Assembly (NCBI RefSeq): GCF_000379785.1 | Contig: NZ_KB903726.1 | Location: 1-64,000, forward strand | Length of the DNA stretch: 64,000 nt | Direction: 5' to 3' | From: Gallibacterium anatis DSM 16844 = F 149 | GTDB taxonomy: Bacteria; Pseudomonadota; Gammaproteobacteria; Enterobacterales; Pasteurellaceae | Shown here: positions 1 to 8,556 of the stretch, in pieces | Layout: the number at the start of each line of letters is the position of its first letter | Position numbering within the stretch: position 1 is the stretch's first letter | Notes under the pieces: model-generated | What the model saw: only the letters and a program-made list of their open reading frames with translations | The model's database searches: none | What the model was told of the DNA's origin: nothing | Position numbers and translations under genes: made by a program

Positions 1-215
1 AGATAGCCGAGTAACATGATTTTGAACAAGCGAACTGGGTCAACTGCGGGGCGACCGTTGTCATGGCAATAGAGATGAGCAACTTCATCACGAATGAAGT
101 CAAAATCGATGGCTTTCGCGACTTTACGGACAAGGTGGTCTTTTGGAACGAGTTGTTCGAGACTTATCATCTCGATTTCATATTGGAGTGAGGGTGTATT
201 TTTGAGCATAGGCAT
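1..215 (-). CDS. IS1182/IS5-like transposase, N-terminal part (runs off window)
   Basis: This is the first 71 codons of a transposase; the rest lies left of the window. The start ATG at 215 follows AAGGAA, and a second in-frame ATG lies two codons on. The segment FDFIRDEVAHLYCHDNGRP followed by a DPVRLFKIMLLGYL-type stretch is the DUF772 N-terminal domain of IS1182/IS5-like DDE transposases. The catalytic DDE residues would be further downstream, so it cannot be judged whether the element is intact. Family assignment is from memory of the domain. Confidence 0.8.
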   Translation of the reverse strand, partial: MPMLKNTPSLQYEIEMISLEQLVPKDHLVRKVAKAIDFDFIRDEVAHLYCHDNGRPAVDPVRLFKIMLLGY

Positions 216-242
216 TTCCTTTTTTCGATATGCCTATTAGAT

Positions 243-306
243 CAAACCTCTAGAGGTATGTCTAGAGGTTTGTCAGCAGTCTGAGGCTTCTCTCAAAGAG
301 AAGCCT
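243..306. repeat. two perfect hairpins between the IS and purT
   Basis: The first inverted repeat has 12-bp arms CAAACCTCTAGA (243-254) and TCTAGAGGTTTG (261-272) with a 6-nt loop. The second has 10-bp arms AGGCTTCTCT (284-293) and AGAGAAGCCT (297-306) with a 3-nt loop. Neither is followed by a T-run on either strand, so they are not ordinary terminators. The first may be the outer end of the IS; the second may end purT transcription. Both roles are inferred. Confidence 0.5.
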
Positions 307-327
307 AGATATGGAGAAAATGACACG

Positions 328-1509
328 TTACAGTATGATTTCCAATTTTTGATAGGCGCGGTTTGCTTTTTCTCGTGCCGCCTCAACGCTATCGGCGCTT
401 GCCAAAATTACGCCTAAACGGCGATGTCCGTTGACTTCTCTTTTACCGAACAGGCGAAGATTAGTGTCTGCTTCGGCAAGCACATTTTCCAGATTGGCAA
501 AAAGAACCTGATTGGATTTTCCTTCCACTACGATTGCTTTAGAGGCGCTCGGTGCTAATAGTTTTATTTGTGGAATAGGTAAGCCTAAAATGGCGCGTGC
601 GTGTAATGCAAATTCCGACAAATCTTGAGAAATCAAGGTGACCATTCCGGTATCGTGCGGACGAGGGGAAACTTCATTAAAAATAACTTCATCACCACAA
701 ACAAACATTTCTACGCCGAAAATCCCATAACCACCCAATGCACCGGTGATTTTTTCAGCGATGTGCTGTGCTTTTTGTAATGCAATCTCGCTCATCGCTT
801 GCGGTTGCCAAGATTCTCGATAGTCGCCATCAACTTGTACGTGACCGATCGGCGCAAGGAAGGAGGTGCCACCACGATGGCGTACAGTTAATAAGGTGAT
901 TTCATAATCAAAACGGATAAAGCCCTCGACAATGACACGTCCGCTGCCGGCACGACCGCCTTCTTGTGCATATTGCCACGCTTGTTGTAACTGCTCTCTA
1001 TTTTTGAGAATGCTTTGTCCGTGCCCGGAAGAGCTCATAATCGGTTTAACTACGCAAGGCAAGCCGATTTTTTCCACCGCCTGTTGAAAATCGGCAAAAT
1101 TGTCGACAAATTGGAACGGCGAGGTCGGCAAACCTAACTCTTCGGCAGCTAAACGGCGGATACCTTCACGATTCATTGTCAGTTTAACCGCTTTTGCCGT
1201 CGGAATAACGTTGTAACCTTGCTGTTCCAACTCGACTAAAGTATCGGTGGCAATCGCTTCCACTTCCGGCACAATGTAATCCGGTTTTTCTTTTTCGATA
1301 AGCTTTTTAAGCGCATCACCATCCAACATTGAAATGGTATAAGCACGATGTGCCACTTGATGTGCCGGCGCGTCAGCATAACGATCAACCGCAATAACTT
1401 CCACACCTAAACGCTGTAATTCAATTACAACCTCTTTACCTAATTCTCCGGAGCCGAGCGTCATCACTTTGGTGGCGACAGGAGTGAGTGGTGTACCTAA
1501 TGTTGTCAT
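328..1509 (-). CDS. purT: Formate-dependent phosphoribosylglycinamide formyltransferase
   Basis: PurT makes formyl-GAR from GAR, formate and ATP in de novo purine synthesis. The 393-residue protein matches E. coli PurT (392) along its length. Visible are the N-terminal nucleotide-binding loop GSGELGKE (residues 19-26), the [14 protein letters not shown] segment, the ATP-grasp loop MSSSGHGQS near residue 160, and the C-terminal metal/ATP site [15 protein letters not shown]. It starts about 30 bp from the luxS terminator, so it probably has its own short promoter or relies on read-through. A cytoplasmic enzyme; nothing unusual. Confidence 0.97.
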   Translation of the reverse strand: MTTLGTPLTPVATKVMTLGSGELGKEVVIELQRLGVEVIAVDRYADAPAHQVAHRAYTISMLDGDALKKLIEKEKPDYIVPEVEAIATDTLVELEQQGYNVIPTAKAVKLTMNREGIRRLAAEELGLPTSPFQFVDNFADFQQAVEKIGLPCVVKPIMSSSGHGQSILKNREQLQQAWQYAQEGGRAGSGRVIVEGFIRFDYEITLLTVRHRGGTSFLAPIGHVQVDGDYRESWQPQAMSEIALQKAQHIAEKITGALGGYGIFGVEMFVCGDEVIFNEVSPRPHDTGMVTLISQDLSEFALHARAILGLPIPQIKLLAPSASKAIVVEGKSNQVLFANLENVLAEADTNLRLFGKREVNGHRRLGVILASADSVEAAREKANRAYQKLEIIL

Positions 1510-1540
1510 AGAGTTTTATTCCTTCAATGTTGTGAGCAAA

Positions 1541-1568
1541 TAAAAAGCCAAGCGGTGCGGCTTGGCTT
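1541..1568 (-). terminator. rho-independent terminator of luxS
   Basis: Arms AAGCCAAGC (1545-1553) and GCTTGGCTT (1560-1568) flank a 6-nt loop. On the minus strand the hairpin runs into TTTTTATTT. It lies just after the luxS stop and before the purT start, separating the two genes. Confidence 0.88.
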
Positions 1569-1575
1569 AAGGTCA

Positions 1576-2082
1576 TTATTGATTTAAAAAACGGTCATCA
1601 AGTAATAAATCTTGATTGTGATTAATGCCGATTCCCTGAGCAAGCACCTTTTTCGCTGCTGCCTGAGCATCCGCTAACGAATGTTCGGTGTAGGTTCCGC
1701 ATTGATATTGGTTTAATTCCGGGATCTCTTTTTCGCTTTTCACCGACAATACATCCTGCATTGCTTTTTCCCACGCCGCAGCAACTTGTTGTTCCGCAGG
1801 CGTACCGATTAAACTCATATAAAATCCGGTGCGGCAACCCATTGGTGAAATATCAATAATTTCAACGCTGTCACTATTGAGATGATCACGCATAAAACCG
1901 GCGAAAAGATGTTCCAAAGTGTGAATACCTTTCGGACTGATATTGTCTTGATTCGGTTTGCAAAAACGAAGATCAAAAACCGTAATTTTATCGCCTTTAG
2001 GCGTTTGCATTGTCTTTGCAACACGCACCGCAGGGGTATTCATTTTAACGTGGTCAACCTTAAAACTGTCTAATAATGGCAT
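1576..2082 (-). CDS. luxS: S-ribosylhomocysteine lyase
   Basis: LuxS cleaves S-ribosylhomocysteine to homocysteine and DPD, the precursor of autoinducer-2, as part of the activated methyl cycle. The 168-residue length is typical. The metal site is intact: His54 and His58 in HTLEHLF with Glu57 as base, and Cys128 in [11 protein letters not shown]; Cys83 in MGCRTGFY is also present. It is monocistronic, with its own terminator 8 bp downstream. Confidence 0.97.
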   Translation of the reverse strand: MPLLDSFKVDHVKMNTPAVRVAKTMQTPKGDKITVFDLRFCKPNQDNISPKGIHTLEHLFAGFMRDHLNSDSVEIIDISPMGCRTGFYMSLIGTPAEQQVAAAWEKAMQDVLSVKSEKEIPELNQYQCGTYTEHSLADAQAAAKKVLAQGIGINHNQDLLLDDRFLNQ

Positions 2083-2194
2083 AGTGAAAAACCCTTCTTT
2101 AAAAAAATTTTGATTTTGACTGAACTTTTTCAGAGCAGGTTTGTCTGAAAAGGTGCAACATAATGGTTGTTTAAATTAGTTCCTTAGGTTATTT

Positions 2195-2223
2195 GCCGCC
2201 TAGTGTTTGGGGCGGCTTTTTTT
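2195..2223 (+). terminator. orphan plus-strand terminator upstream of luxS
   Basis: Arms GCCGCC (2195-2200) and GGCGGC (2211-2216) enclose a 10-nt loop and are followed by seven Ts (2217-2223). It points along the plus strand, but no plus-strand gene precedes it: luxS and the acetyltransferase are both on the minus strand. A second inverted repeat, TTTTCAGA/TCTGAAAA, lies near 2128-2154. The pair could be the body and terminator of a small RNA, or a relic. Confidence 0.6.
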
Positions 2224-2264
2224 ATCTCTGTTATTTGCGTTAATTGTAGCTTGAATTAGTGGCT

Positions 2265-2870
2265 TTAAACAGTGCGATCCAGCAGTTGTTGATACTGTTT
2301 ACGATCCTGATCGTTGATTTCTCGAATCACCCGACAAGGGTTGCCGAACGCTAAACTGTTTGCCGGAATCGATTTGGTTACTACACTGCCGGCACCGATA
2401 ACGCTGTTTTCACCGATAGTAACACCGCCTAAAATCACGCAGCTGCCGCCAATCCAGACATTATCTTTAATAATAATTGCCTTTGCTTGTTCATAGCCCT
2501 GATTTCTTTGCTGATAATGCAATGGATTCCCCACCGTATAAAGACTGACATTAGGGGCAAACATCACATTATCACCGATGGAAACCTTGCCGCTGTCCAA
2601 AATGGTGCATTGATGATTAGCAAAAAAATTGTCGCCAACTTCAATATTAAAGCCATAATCGCAGAAAAACGGCGAATTGATATGCAAATTATCGCCGCAT
2701 TTACCAAGCAGACGTTCTAATAATAGCTTACGTTGCGAATCAGCCGGTGCAAGCTGATAATTGAGTTGAAACAACATCTGCTTCACCTGTTGTCTGATTT
2801 TGCTTAAGTCGGCATCGTTTGGAAAATGCGGCAATTCTGCCAGCATTTTTTCTTTTTCAGTCAATGACAT
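2265..2870 (-). CDS. LacA/Maa-like sugar O-acetyltransferase, catalytic His replaced
   Basis: A left-handed beta-helix acetyltransferase of the galactoside/maltose acetyltransferase family, 201 residues. It has an N-terminal helical segment (1-55), hexapeptide repeats (about 60-180; VSIGDNVMFAP, VTIGENSVIGAGSVV) and the family C-terminal CRVIREIND. Family members move acetyl from acetyl-CoA to a sugar hydroxyl. In LacA the catalytic His115 lies in GHP; here the aligned motif reads VGNPLHY, with Asn at residue 115. Activity is therefore in doubt, though His118 is close by. Its stop is 3 bp from the next minus-strand start region, suggesting co-transcription with the upstream oxidoreductase gene. 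Confidence 0.85.
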   Translation of the reverse strand: MSLTEKEKMLAELPHFPNDADLSKIRQQVKQMLFQLNYQLAPADSQRKLLLERLLGKCGDNLHINSPFFCDYGFNIEVGDNFFANHQCTILDSGKVSIGDNVMFAPNVSLYTVGNPLHYQQRNQGYEQAKAIIIKDNVWIGGSCVILGGVTIGENSVIGAGSVVTKSIPANSLAFGNPCRVIREINDQDRKQYQQLLDRTV

Positions 2871-2873
2871 AAC

Positions 2874-3818
2874 TTACCCTAGCTGTAAATCCAACACAAC
2901 TTTACCACTGGTTCGTCCGCTTTCGAGTTGACGATGTGCCTGTTGAATATCGGTTATCGGCAATACTTGCGCAATCTTTAAGTACAAACGGTTTTCTGCT
3001 AAATCATTCAGCATTGTTTCCAGATCCTGACGATTTGGCACCGCCAACATCTTTTCCACCAGCAGTTGCTGTTCAGCCCCAGCCTGTTGTAATAACGGCA
3101 CGTGAATGGTAGGAATGCAGATAACACGTCCTCCTTTTTTCACCATTTTCAATGCAGCGACACCGCTCTCACCACCTACTAAATCAATAAAAAGATCGGC
3201 ATTGAGATCGGGATAAGCGTGCGGATGATGATAATCAACGGTGTGATTTGCACCTAAAGCCAATGCTTGTTGCTGTTTAGCTTCGGAACAGATAACGGTA
3301 ATATCGACATTCTCTTTGGCTAAAAGCTGTAATAATAAATGCCCGACACCGCCTAACGGTGCAGACATTACTATTTTCTGTCCGGCAGAAACGTTTGCCT
3401 GTTTCAGAATTTGCAATGCGGTAACGGCAACGGTCGGCATTGCGCCTGCTTGCTGCAATGAAACTGCTTTCGGTACGCGCGCAACCAAATCAGCATTGAC
3501 CGCAACATAACGGCTATAAGCGCCGCCGTCAAAGGTGAGTGCGGAAACGCGTTCACCCACATTAAAACCGCTTTCTGCACCGGCTTGAACCACAATACCG
3601 GCAAGATCAAACCCTAACACTGCCGGAAATTGTGATTTAAATTTTTCTGCGCCCCAACCTAAACCTTTGCGAGTTTTAAAATCGACCGGATTGACGCCGG
3701 CAAAGTGATTTTCGATTAAAACTTGGTTGGCATTGATAGTCGGCATTGCTAATTGAGGCTGAAATTGAAGCACATCCGCTTCCCCGAATGCTGAAATGGT
3801 TACGCCATAGTTTTGCAT
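2874..3818 (-). CDS. Zinc-free NAD(P)H quinone oxidoreductase-like protein (MDR family)
   Basis: A medium-chain dehydrogenase/reductase of 314 residues. The N-terminal GroES-like domain shows NHFAGVNPVDFKTRKG and VLGFDLAGIVVQAG. The Rossmann domain has SAPLGGVGHLLLQLL, the AxGGVG type that binds NADPH. The structural and catalytic cysteines of zinc alcohol dehydrogenases are absent, which fits the quinone oxidoreductase/zeta-crystallin branch. The substrate cannot be told from sequence. It is followed 3 bp later by the acetyltransferase gene. Confidence 0.88.
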   Translation of the reverse strand: MQNYGVTISAFGEADVLQFQPQLAMPTINANQVLIENHFAGVNPVDFKTRKGLGWGAEKFKSQFPAVLGFDLAGIVVQAGAESGFNVGERVSALTFDGGAYSRYVAVNADLVARVPKAVSLQQAGAMPTVAVTALQILKQANVSAGQKIVMSAPLGGVGHLLLQLLAKENVDITVICSEAKQQQALALGANHTVDYHHPHAYPDLNADLFIDLVGGESGVAALKMVKKGGRVICIPTIHVPLLQQAGAEQQLLVEKMLAVPNRQDLETMLNDLAENRLYLKIAQVLPITDIQQAHRQLESGRTSGKVVLDLQLG

Positions 3819-3881
3819 TATCGCTTCCTTTTTTATGTTAATCGTTGCAATGATAGGGTGAATAAATGTAATTAAAATGTA

Positions 3882-4427
3882 TTAGTAATAAAGCTGTTGT
3901 TTTAGCTGTTCAGCAGCTTCTACACCGAGTAATTGCGCGACAATCGCCAAGCCAAAATCAAAAGCAGCACCCGGGCCACGACCGGTAATAAACGGTGCAT
4001 CAATGACAGCAGCAAGATGACGATAATTTACTTCGTTATTTATTAAGTCGGCACGCATTGAAGGGTAGCAAACCGCATTTTTGCCTTTTAATAATCCGAC
4101 TTTTGCTAAAGCGGTCGGCGCTGCACAAATTGCTGCAACCCATTTTTGCTGCTGTGCAAATTGACGATAAGTGTCAGCTAACGCCGCATATTTTTCGAGA
4201 TCGACCTGACCGCCCGGCAGCATTACTAAATCGTAACTGTTTAGATCAGTCTGATTCAGTAATTGATCAGCAACCACTTTGACATTATGGGAGGAAGAAA
4301 CGATCTCGGTGTTATCAATGGAAATGAGATCAGTGTGTAAGCCGGCGCGTCTGAAAAGATCATTCGGCACTAATGCTTCAGATTCTTCAAAACCTTTGGT
4401 TAATAAAATAGCAATTTTTTGTGTCAT
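3882..4427 (-). CDS. DJ-1/PfpI family protein (YajL-like)
   Basis: A 181-residue DJ-1 superfamily protein. The start is set at ATG 4427 because AAGGAGAACGAAG lies just upstream; the frame stays open to 4481 but has no such site there. The nucleophile Cys101 sits in AAICAAPTALA, and the acidic partner is in GFEESE near residue 14. The C-terminal GPGAAFDFGLAIV matches YajL. E. coli YajL is linked to protection against oxidative and carbonyl stress. The gene appears monocistronic. Confidence 0.85.
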   Translation of the reverse strand: MTQKIAILLTKGFEESEALVPNDLFRRAGLHTDLISIDNTEIVSSSHNVKVVADQLLNQTDLNSYDLVMLPGGQVDLEKYAALADTYRQFAQQQKWVAAICAAPTALAKVGLLKGKNAVCYPSMRADLINNEVNYRHLAAVIDAPFITGRGPGAAFDFGLAIVAQLLGVEAAEQLKQQLYY

Positions 4428-4520
4428 CTTCGTTCTCCTTTTGTTGTGTAATTCTGCCATATTATATGCTTTTTCTTGCAAAATTTTATCATCAGCGTAT
4501 CATTCACCCCCTATTTTTGT

Positions 4521-4565
4521 AGTTGGGTTCCCTCACCCCAAAGATTTTCATTGAGATAAAAAGGA
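4521..4565 (+). promoter_or_regulatory. probable preQ1-I riboswitch controlling yhhQ
   Basis: Stem P1 pairs TTGGG (4523-4527) with CCCAA (4537-4541). The loop TTCCCTCAC ends in C4536, the place of the ligand-pairing cytosine in preQ1-I aptamers. An A-rich tail leads to AAAAAGGA; GGA (4563-4565) can pair with loop TCC (4529-4531) as the pseudoknot. That GGA is the Shine-Dalgarno of yhhQ, so ligand binding should block translation. The tail is longer than in the minimal aptamer and may form a small hairpin. The assignment rests on pattern and on the downstream gene. Confidence 0.75.
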
Positions 4566-4571
4566 CACAAT

Positions 4572-5270
4572 ATGGTATCAGCTCAAGCGATTTTCGGCGA
4601 TCGTCAAAAACGCCGTGCATTAATTTTACTTTCATTTTTCCACATTTTTATCATTGCTATCAGCAATTACCTCGTGCAAATTCCATTCACCATCAATTTA
4701 GCGTGGTTGGATTTCAGTTTTCATAGCACTTGGGGAACGCTAACCTTTCCATTTATCTTTTTAGCCACTGATTTAACCGTGCGTGTTTTCGGTGCAAAAG
4801 AGGCTCGCTGGATTATTTTCTGGGTAATGTTTCCGGCACTGATTGTCAGTTATGTTATCTCTACGCTCTTTTCTGATACGCAATATCAAGGTTTAGCCGC
4901 GTTGGCGACGTTTAATCTGTTCGTTTTTCGTATTTCTATCGCCAGTTTTGCCGCGTATGTGTTCGGTCAATTATTGGACGTGTTGGTGTTTAACCGTTTA
5001 AGACAGTTAAAAACGTGGTGGATTGCACCGAGCAGTTCGATGATCTTCGGTAGTTTATGCGATACTTTCGCCTTTTTTGCGATCGCTTTCTATCACAGTA
5101 CAGATGCTTTTATGGCAGAAAACTGGGTAGAGATCGGCTTTGTGGATTATTTATTTAAACTCTTGATTGGTTTGCTCTTTTTTGTGCCGATTTATGGTGT
5201 GGTTTTAAAAGCGATTATGCGGAAATTGGCGTTGCTTAATCTTGCGCAAATGCAGCAAGTTCGTGGTTGA
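4572..5270 (+). CDS. yhhQ: Queuosine precursor transporter (VUT family, COG1738)
   Basis: A 232-residue inner-membrane protein with about six hydrophobic segments, starting near residue 15. The segments [22 protein letters not shown] and [15 protein letters not shown] are typical of the family. E. coli YhhQ imports preQ0 and preQ1, 7-deazaguanine precursors of queuosine in tRNA. The candidate preQ1 riboswitch directly upstream supports this role. The 3' end overlaps the convergent rsmJ gene by 35 bp. Confidence 0.93.
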   Translation: MVSAQAIFGDRQKRRALILLSFFHIFIIAISNYLVQIPFTINLAWLDFSFHSTWGTLTFPFIFLATDLTVRVFGAKEARWIIFWVMFPALIVSYVISTLFSDTQYQGLAALATFNLFVFRISIASFAAYVFGQLLDVLVFNRLRQLKTWWIAPSSSMIFGSLCDTFAFFAIAFYHSTDAFMAENWVEIGFVDYLFKLLIGLLFFVPIYGVVLKAIMRKLALLNLAQMQQVRG

Positions 5271-6000
5271 TGTAAATATCAAAACGGTGATTTTTGGTTG
5301 TTTGGCTGAAATGTGGTTTGCATTCTGCCAAATAACCGGCGTAATCGGGGCGTTTCACCACCACCCGATGCGCTAATTTCAATGCTGTTGCCAATAGCTG
5401 ATCCGCATCTAAATCTGCCCCAACCAAGGATTGGAAAATACGCATCTCTTTCTTGACTAACGCACTTTTGTTTTTGTGAGGAAACATAGGATCAAGATAA
5501 ACCACATCAAATTTCTCTGTTTCCGGATCAAGTTCTGCTATGGTTTTAACCGGCAACAATTTCATTCGTTGTTGCATAAAATCACCGATTTCCGCGTCCT
5601 GATAAGCACGTTGTAAACCATCTTCCAACAATGCAGCCACTACCGGATTGCGCTCCACCAATGACACTTCACAACCAATTGCTGCCAGAACGAAAGCATC
5701 GCGCCCTAAACCGGCGGTTGCATCAAGCACTTTTGGCAATTTTCCCTTTTTAACACCGACTGCTTTAGCGACCGCTTCGCCGCGACCGCCACCGAATTTA
5801 CGTCGATGTGCCATTGTTCCGGCAACGAAATCGACACAAATCGCACCGAGCTTCGCTTCATCCGTTTTATAAAGTGCCAAGCGTTGCGGCTCTAAAACCA
5901 ACGCGAATGGTGCTTGCGGATCATTTTCTAACTGCCATTTTTCGATCATTTGACGAAATTTTTCATCATCGCCGGATTGATTAATAAGCTGAATCTGCAT
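5236..6000 (-). CDS. rsmJ: 16S rRNA (guanine-1516-N2) methyltransferase
   Basis: RsmJ methylates G1516 of 16S rRNA using SAM. The 254-residue protein shows the SAM site [15 protein letters not shown], the acidic strand VSLVERNP and the catalytic-region motif [14 protein letters not shown], all as in E. coli RsmJ. The N-terminal [20 protein letters not shown] is also conserved. Its start codon overlaps the trmA stop by 1 bp, so the two RNA methyltransferase genes are translationally coupled. Confidence 0.95.
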   Translation of the reverse strand: MQIQLINQSGDDEKFRQMIEKWQLENDPQAPFALVLEPQRLALYKTDEAKLGAICVDFVAGTMAHRRKFGGGRGEAVAKAVGVKKGKLPKVLDATAGLGRDAFVLAAIGCEVSLVERNPVVAALLEDGLQRAYQDAEIGDFMQQRMKLLPVKTIAELDPETEKFDVVYLDPMFPHKNKSALVKKEMRIFQSLVGADLDADQLLATALKLAHRVVVKRPDYAGYLAECKPHFSQTTKNHRFDIYINHELAAFAQD

Positions 6001-7097
6001 TATTTCCTCACCAAATAGACACCGCTTTCGATATGGTGCGTGTAAGGAAATTGGTCAAAAAGTGCTGCTTTTTCAATATGATGAGTTTGACTTAAAACGG
6101 TTAAATTTTCTGCCAAAGTTTGCGGATTACAGGAAATATAAAGAATATTGTCATATTGTTGCACCATTTTTAAGGTTTCCACATCCAAGCCGGCACGAGG
6201 CGGATCAACAAAAATGGTGTTGCATTGATACTGTTTAAGATCAATCCCCTTCAGGCGATAAAATTCGCGCACGCCTTGCAATGCCTGCGTAAACTCTTCT
6301 GCCGACATTCGAATAATTTGCAGATTATCAATATGATTGGCAGCGATATTGAATTGTGCTGCCTGTACTGAAGGTTTAGCGATTTCAGTCGCCAACACTT
6401 TTCTAAAATGCTGTGCTAAAGCCACTGAAAAATTGCCATTACCACAATAGAGTTCTAACAAATCACCTTCGGCATTTTCTGTGCAGGATAATGCCCATTC
6501 AATCATTTGACAGTTAATGCCGGCATTCGGTTGGGTAAAACTGTTTTCAACTTGGCGGTAGATATAATTTTTGCCGTTGATTGGCAACACTTCATCAATA
6601 AAATCCTGATCCAAGCAAATTTTCTGTTTATTGGCACGCCCGATAATTTGCACATCAAATTGTTGCTGTTCAAGCTGTTGTTTCAGTTGTTTTGCGGCAG
6701 CGATCCAAGTTTCATCCAACTTTTTATGGTAAAGCAGACTGACGATAATTTTATTGCTGACGGTACTGAGATAATCAATCTGGAATAATTGATTACGCAA
6801 AATCGGTTGCTGTTTAAGCAATGGCAGTAATGCACTCATCATTGCATTGATTAATGTTGAAGCAATTGGAAATTGATCAATGCGATAACGCCGCTTACTT
6901 TGCGGATCAAACATAATGTGATAAAGATCACCGCCATCGTGCCAAACCCGAAATTCAGCACGCATTCGATAATGTTTCAATGCGGAACGATGAACCTTAA
7001 TCTCACCCTGAAAGAAAGGTTTAAGTAATTGAGTTAGATAATAAATTTTATCTTCTAACTGTTGATTGTAATGTGATTCGGAAAAGTCAGTCTGCAT
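6000..7097 (-). CDS. trmA: tRNA (uracil-54-C5)-methyltransferase
   Basis: TrmA makes ribothymidine 54 in the T loop of tRNAs. Start set at ATG 7097, giving 365 residues (E. coli 366), although the frame is open to 7256; the extra N-terminus is hydrophobic and absent from the family. Visible are the SAM motif [26 protein letters not shown], and the catalytic cysteine in [10 protein letters not shown]. The ribosome-binding site is weak. It forms a two-gene operon with rsmJ. Confidence 0.94.
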   Translation of the reverse strand: MQTDFSESHYNQQLEDKIYYLTQLLKPFFQGEIKVHRSALKHYRMRAEFRVWHDGGDLYHIMFDPQSKRRYRIDQFPIASTLINAMMSALLPLLKQQPILRNQLFQIDYLSTVSNKIIVSLLYHKKLDETWIAAAKQLKQQLEQQQFDVQIIGRANKQKICLDQDFIDEVLPINGKNYIYRQVENSFTQPNAGINCQMIEWALSCTENAEGDLLELYCGNGNFSVALAQHFRKVLATEIAKPSVQAAQFNIAANHIDNLQIIRMSAEEFTQALQGVREFYRLKGIDLKQYQCNTIFVDPPRAGLDVETLKMVQQYDNILYISCNPQTLAENLTVLSQTHHIEKAALFDQFPYTHHIESGVYLVRK

Positions 7098-7333
7098 AAT
7101 ATTATCGCTTGAGTCAAAGAATGGGGCGCATTCTAACATAAAAATCAGTATGGACGAAAAAGCACGATCTAAAAATGTAAAGCAGATTATTTTAGAAATT
7201 TGACCTACTTCACTATTCTGAAAAATAAACGATAAAAGGCTTGAAAAGCTGATCATACGGCATTATGTTCTTAAACAGGAACAGGATTTTTTCTTGACTG
7301 GTAACAGTCTTATTACAATGAGAGGTAAATGTT

Positions 7334-7654
7334 ATGACCCTAAATATTACAAGCAAACAAATGGAAATTACCCCGGCAATTCGTTCCCACATTGAAGAAC
7401 GTTTGTCAAAATTAGGCAAATGGCAAACCCAGTTAATAAATCCTCATTTTATTTTACAAAAACTGCCAAAAGGATTTGGGGTGGAAGCTATGGTTGGTAC
7501 ACCTTTCGGTAACCTTGTCGCGAAAGCGGAACACGAAGATATGTATGCTGCCATCAATGATGTACAAGAAAAATTAGAACGTCAGCTCAATAAATTGCAG
7601 CATAAAGGAGAAGCAAGACGAGCTAGTGAACGTCTAAAAGATTCTTTTAATTAG
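7334..7654 (+). CDS. raiA: Ribosome-associated inhibitor / hibernation factor
   Basis: A 106-residue HPF/RaiA-family protein: [20 protein letters not shown] at the N-terminus, then the beta-alpha-beta fold with [22 protein letters not shown]. These proteins bind the 30S decoding region in stationary phase and stop translation. A GAGAGG site precedes the ATG. The upstream region contains GACTG-GTAA-CAGTC (about 7296-7309), an inverted repeat near the likely promoter. A strong terminator follows the gene. Confidence 0.93.
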   Translation: MTLNITSKQMEITPAIRSHIEERLSKLGKWQTQLINPHFILQKLPKGFGVEAMVGTPFGNLVAKAEHEDMYAAINDVQEKLERQLNKLQHKGEARRASERLKDSFN

Positions 7655-7672
7655 TTTTATCGTTGAAGTTTA

Positions 7673-7700
7673 AGGTCTAGCAATTTGCTAGACCTTTTTT
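7673..7700 (+). terminator. rho-independent terminator of raiA
   Basis: GGTCTAGCA (7674-7682) pairs with TGCTAGACC (7686-7694), followed by six Ts (7695-7700). It separates raiA from the arsenic genes. Confidence 0.92.
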
Positions 7701-7716
7701 ATATTCAGTAATTACC

Positions 7717-7742
7717 ATTATTTCAATAATTATTGAAATAAT
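7717..7742. promoter_or_regulatory. 26-bp perfect palindrome, probable ArsR operator
   Basis: A perfect palindrome centred on TTTCAATAATTATTGAAA, extending to 26 bp, lies 14 bp before the arsR start. ArsR/SmtB repressors bind such AT-rich dyads, often with a TTCA-type half-site. The same core recurs at 8114-8131, before arsC. Operator function is inferred from symmetry, placement and repetition. Confidence 0.8.
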
Positions 7743-7756
7743 TGAGAGAGAAGTTT

Positions 7757-8089
7757 ATGATAGAAAATATGAATACAAAAACAGCTAGTATACTTTTTGA
7801 TAGTTTAGCTTCGCCAGTTCGCTTGCGGATTTTTCAAACTCTGATGGAAACAGGTGTAGAAGGAATGATAGCTGGGGATCTGGCTAAAGTACTTAATATT
7901 GCACCAAATAATCTTTCTTTCCATTTGAAAAATTTAAGTAAGTCAGGATTAGTTTCGTGTGAAATAAATGGTCGATTTGTTAGATACTATGCAAATTTAG
8001 ATTTAATGACAGTGCTTATTTCTTTTCTTACTAAGAATTGTTGTTCGAAAAGTGATAGCCACCATCGTTGTGAAGAATTTTGCAAATAA
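7757..8089 (+). CDS. arsR: ArsR-family metalloregulator of the arsenic operon
   Basis: A 110-residue winged-helix repressor. Start set at ATG 7757 behind GAGAGAGAAG; the frame opens at a TTG at 7742 that lies in the palindrome. The HTH segment is IAGDLAKVLNIAPNNLSFHLKNLSKSG-like (split here as DLAKVLNIAPNNLSFHLKNL). The usual ELCVCDL metal site in the recognition-helix region is absent. Instead the C-terminus carries NCC, HH and CEEFC, so arsenite is probably sensed by C-terminal cysteines, as in some other ArsR lineages. It heads an arsR-arsC-arsB operon. Confidence 0.9.
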   Translation: MIENMNTKTASILFDSLASPVRLRIFQTLMETGVEGMIAGDLAKVLNIAPNNLSFHLKNLSKSGLVSCEINGRFVRYYANLDLMTVLISFLTKNCCSKSDSHHRCEEFCK

Positions 8090-8104
8090 ATTGCAAAATT
8101 TTTT
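8076..8104 (+). terminator. hairpin over the arsR stop codon (attenuator-like)
   Basis: AATTTTGCAA (8076-8085) and TTGCAAAATT (8091-8100) form a 10-bp stem whose loop holds the arsR stop codon, followed by four more Ts. It resembles a weak intrinsic terminator placed before arsC, and could reduce arsCB relative to arsR. The AT-rich stem makes strong termination unlikely. Confidence 0.55.
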
Positions 8105-8113
8105 ACTATTTTA

Positions 8114-8131
8114 TTTCAATAATTATTGAAA
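8114..8131. promoter_or_regulatory. second ArsR operator candidate, before arsC
   Basis: An 18-bp perfect palindrome TTTCAATAATTATTGAAA, the same core as at 7717-7742, 9 bp before the arsC start. It suggests a second, separately controlled promoter, or a roadblock site, between arsR and arsC. Confidence 0.72.
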
Positions 8132-8140
8132 GGTTGATTT

Positions 8141-8554
8141 ATGGAAACTATTACGATTTATCATAACCCTAATTGTGGGACTTCTAGAAATGTACTAGCT
8201 TTAATTCAGCATTTAGGTTTCCCTACAAATATTATCTATTATTTAGATACCCCACCTACTGAAAAAGAATTACGTAATTTATTACAAAAAATGGGGATGA
8301 CAGCTCGTCAACTATTAAGAGTGAATGTTCCTCCGTATACGGAATTACATTTAGATAGCCTTGATTTAACAGAAGATTTTTTGATTCAAAAAATGGTTGA
8401 GTTTCCAATCTTAATTAATCGTCCAATTGTTATTTCTTCAATGGGAGTGAAATTATGTCGCCCATCAGAAATTGTTTTAACAATTTTACCGAAAGCATTG
8501 ACTCAAGATTTTGTTAAAGAAGATGGCGAAATTATTACAGCGAAAGGAAGATAA
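8141..8554 (+). CDS. arsC: Glutaredoxin-dependent arsenate reductase
   Basis: ArsC reduces arsenate to arsenite. The 137-residue protein has the catalytic Cys12 in [11 protein letters not shown], the conserved arginine region and the NRPIV motif of the glutaredoxin-linked ArsC family. It lies between a possible operator/attenuator and arsB, 2 bp from the arsB start. AT-rich codon use like its operon partners. Confidence 0.95.
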   Translation: METITIYHNPNCGTSRNVLALIQHLGFPTNIIYYLDTPPTEKELRNLLQKMGMTARQLLRVNVPPYTELHLDSLDLTEDFLIQKMVEFPILINRPIVISSMGVKLCRPSEIVLTILPKALTQDFVKEDGEIITAKGR

Positions 8555-8556
8555 TT

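Noticed and set aside
284-306. Rho-independent terminator of purT
   Set aside because: The hairpin is good but no T-run follows on the minus strand, so it is listed only as a repeat.
5085-5105. TTTTGCGATCGC as a CRP-S site
   Set aside because: It is inside the yhhQ coding sequence with no downstream promoter or gene start.
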